Source: Desulfobacteraceae bacterium
GTDB taxonomy: Bacteria > Desulfobacterota > DSM-4660 > Desulfatiglandales > Desulfatiglandaceae
Assembly: GCA_030597505.1 (NCBI GenBank)
Contig: JAUVRS010000021.1
Coordinates: 1-16,177 of the forward strand
Reading direction: 5' to 3'
DNA: 16,177 bases
In this document: piece by piece, positions 15,461-16,177 of the stretch
Layout: each line of letters starts with the position of its first letter
Numbering within the stretch: position 1 is the first letter of the stretch
Notes under the pieces: model-generated
Databases searched by the model: none
What the model was told of the DNA's origin: nothing
The model's input: only the letters and a program-made list of their open reading frames with translations
Translations under genes and position numbers: made by a program

Positions 15461-16177
15461 CTAATATTGGATAAACACAAAGCAATTTTCTTCATCCCAG
15501 AAGGCAGGTTTCGGAAAGATGGCTTTGTATTTGACGTAACGGTTGCTCTCCATGATGAGTGCAATTCTGCTTTTATCTGAATTTCTGCCGATCAGGTCCC
15601 TGAACTGATCAACGGTCAAAAGACGGGGGGGAGCTGGGTTGTCATACTTTAGACCATAGGTGAGTTCCCCGCCGGTTTTAAAAAGGTACACATCATCGCG
15701 TTTATAAAACCAGCACACGGCTGATACCACTTGATCTCCGGAAACCAGTGTTGTTTCGGGTGAGACTCTGTGTGCGTTGCGCATAAGAAGTCTTCCGGGG
15801 GTCCTTCCCTCCATAAACTTTTCCGGCATAATAAATTGTGAGCCGAGCATAAAGAGCAGCGGGGCCGCACAATAAAGGGCTATTTTTTTCAAGTCTCCCT
15901 GTGGTCTGGTTGCCAGGACCGAAAACATGCCCCATGTGAGAAAACCAAGGGCAGCCACTATCCATTTCCAGGACTCCCCCTCCCCGTAGGGGCTCAAAGC
16001 AGGCAGATCCAGAGTTTCACCGACGATCAATCCCACACCAAGAATCCCGACGAGTACCCCAAAAAATGCCGCGCCAATGTTGAATGTCTTTTGTCTCCCT
16101 TCCCTCAGATAGTTCAAGAGCCCCGTGGCCGTTAGAATGGCAAGCGGCGGGAAACAGGGCAAAATGTATGTGGCCAA
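15461..16177 (-). CDS. arnT: ArnT-like lipid A glycosyltransferase, C-terminal part
   Basis: The 3' end of a GT-C (GT83, PMT-like) membrane enzyme; the 5' part lies beyond the window. ArnT moves 4-amino-4-deoxy-L-arabinose from undecaprenyl phosphate to lipid A at the periplasmic face, which lowers the negative charge of LPS. The visible 239 codons start inside LATYILPCFPPLAIL, close to the LPTYILPCFAPLA segment of ArnT. Several membrane spans follow, then a soluble C-terminal domain. That domain contains SAVCWFYKRDDVYLFKTGGE and ELTYGLKY, matching the ArnT GEL-YGL-Y pattern. The conserved match supports ArnT over other PMT-like enzymes, but the sugar may differ, since no L-Ara4N synthesis genes are in view. 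TAG stop at 15463-15461. Confidence 0.72.
   Translation of the reverse strand: MATYILPCFPPLAILTATGLLNYLREGRQKTFNIGAAFFGVLVGILGVGLIVGETLDLPALSPYGEGESWKWIVAALGFLTWGMFSVLATRPQGDLKKIALYCAAPLLFMLGSQFIMPEKFMEGRTPGRLLMRNAHRVSPETTLVSGDQVVSAVCWFYKRDDVYLFKTGGELTYGLKYDNPAPPRLLTVDQFRDLIGRNSDKSRIALIMESNRYVKYKAIFPKPAFWDEENCFVFIQY

Overview
The window looks like a chromosomal segment of a Gram-negative anaerobe of the Desulfobacterota (former Deltaproteobacteria) type. The grounds are a formate-tetrahydrofolate ligase of the divergent kind I associate with that group, an RpoH-type sigma factor, SurA/LolB-like envelope genes and an LPS-type glycosyltransferase set with an ArnT-like enzyme. This is a family-level inference from protein sequence; there is no rRNA or other direct taxonomic marker. 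No tRNA, rRNA, CRISPR array or intact insertion sequence was seen.

Layout. (1) 1-1455, minus strand: the first 485 codons of a PHP/EndoQ-like nuclease fused to a UvrD-type helicase, cut by the window start and interrupted by one in-frame TAA at codon 98. (2) 1672-3435, minus: fhs, followed by a clear intrinsic terminator. (3) 3436-3843: a 408-base divergent intergenic region. (4) 3844-9782, plus: a compact run of SurA-like chaperone/isomerase, tyrS, rpoH, a TPR lipoprotein and a LolB-like lipoprotein. (5) 9813-14477, plus: four sugar-transfer genes (WaaE-like GT2, a second GT2, GT9 heptosyltransferase-like, membrane GT-C), then a SAM methyltransferase at 14606-15388. (6) 15461 to the window end, minus: the 3' part of an ArnT-like lipid A glycosyltransferase, convergent on the methyltransferase.

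The plus-strand block from 3844 onward is largely an envelope programme: periplasmic folding, two outer-membrane-type lipoproteins, then assembly and modification of LPS or a related surface glycan. The heat-shock sigma factor and a tRNA synthetase are embedded in it. The glycan genes are interrupted once, at 10593-10751, by a small element with inverted TAGGCTGTAGG-type ends. It holds what I read as the decayed, internally deleted remnant of a four-helix-bundle (23S rRNA IVP/S23-like) gene.

The two observations most worth following are the single nonsense codon in the otherwise clean PHP-UvrD frame and the collapsed four-helix-bundle element between the glycosyltransferase genes. I did not find a convincing wholly new multi-gene system.
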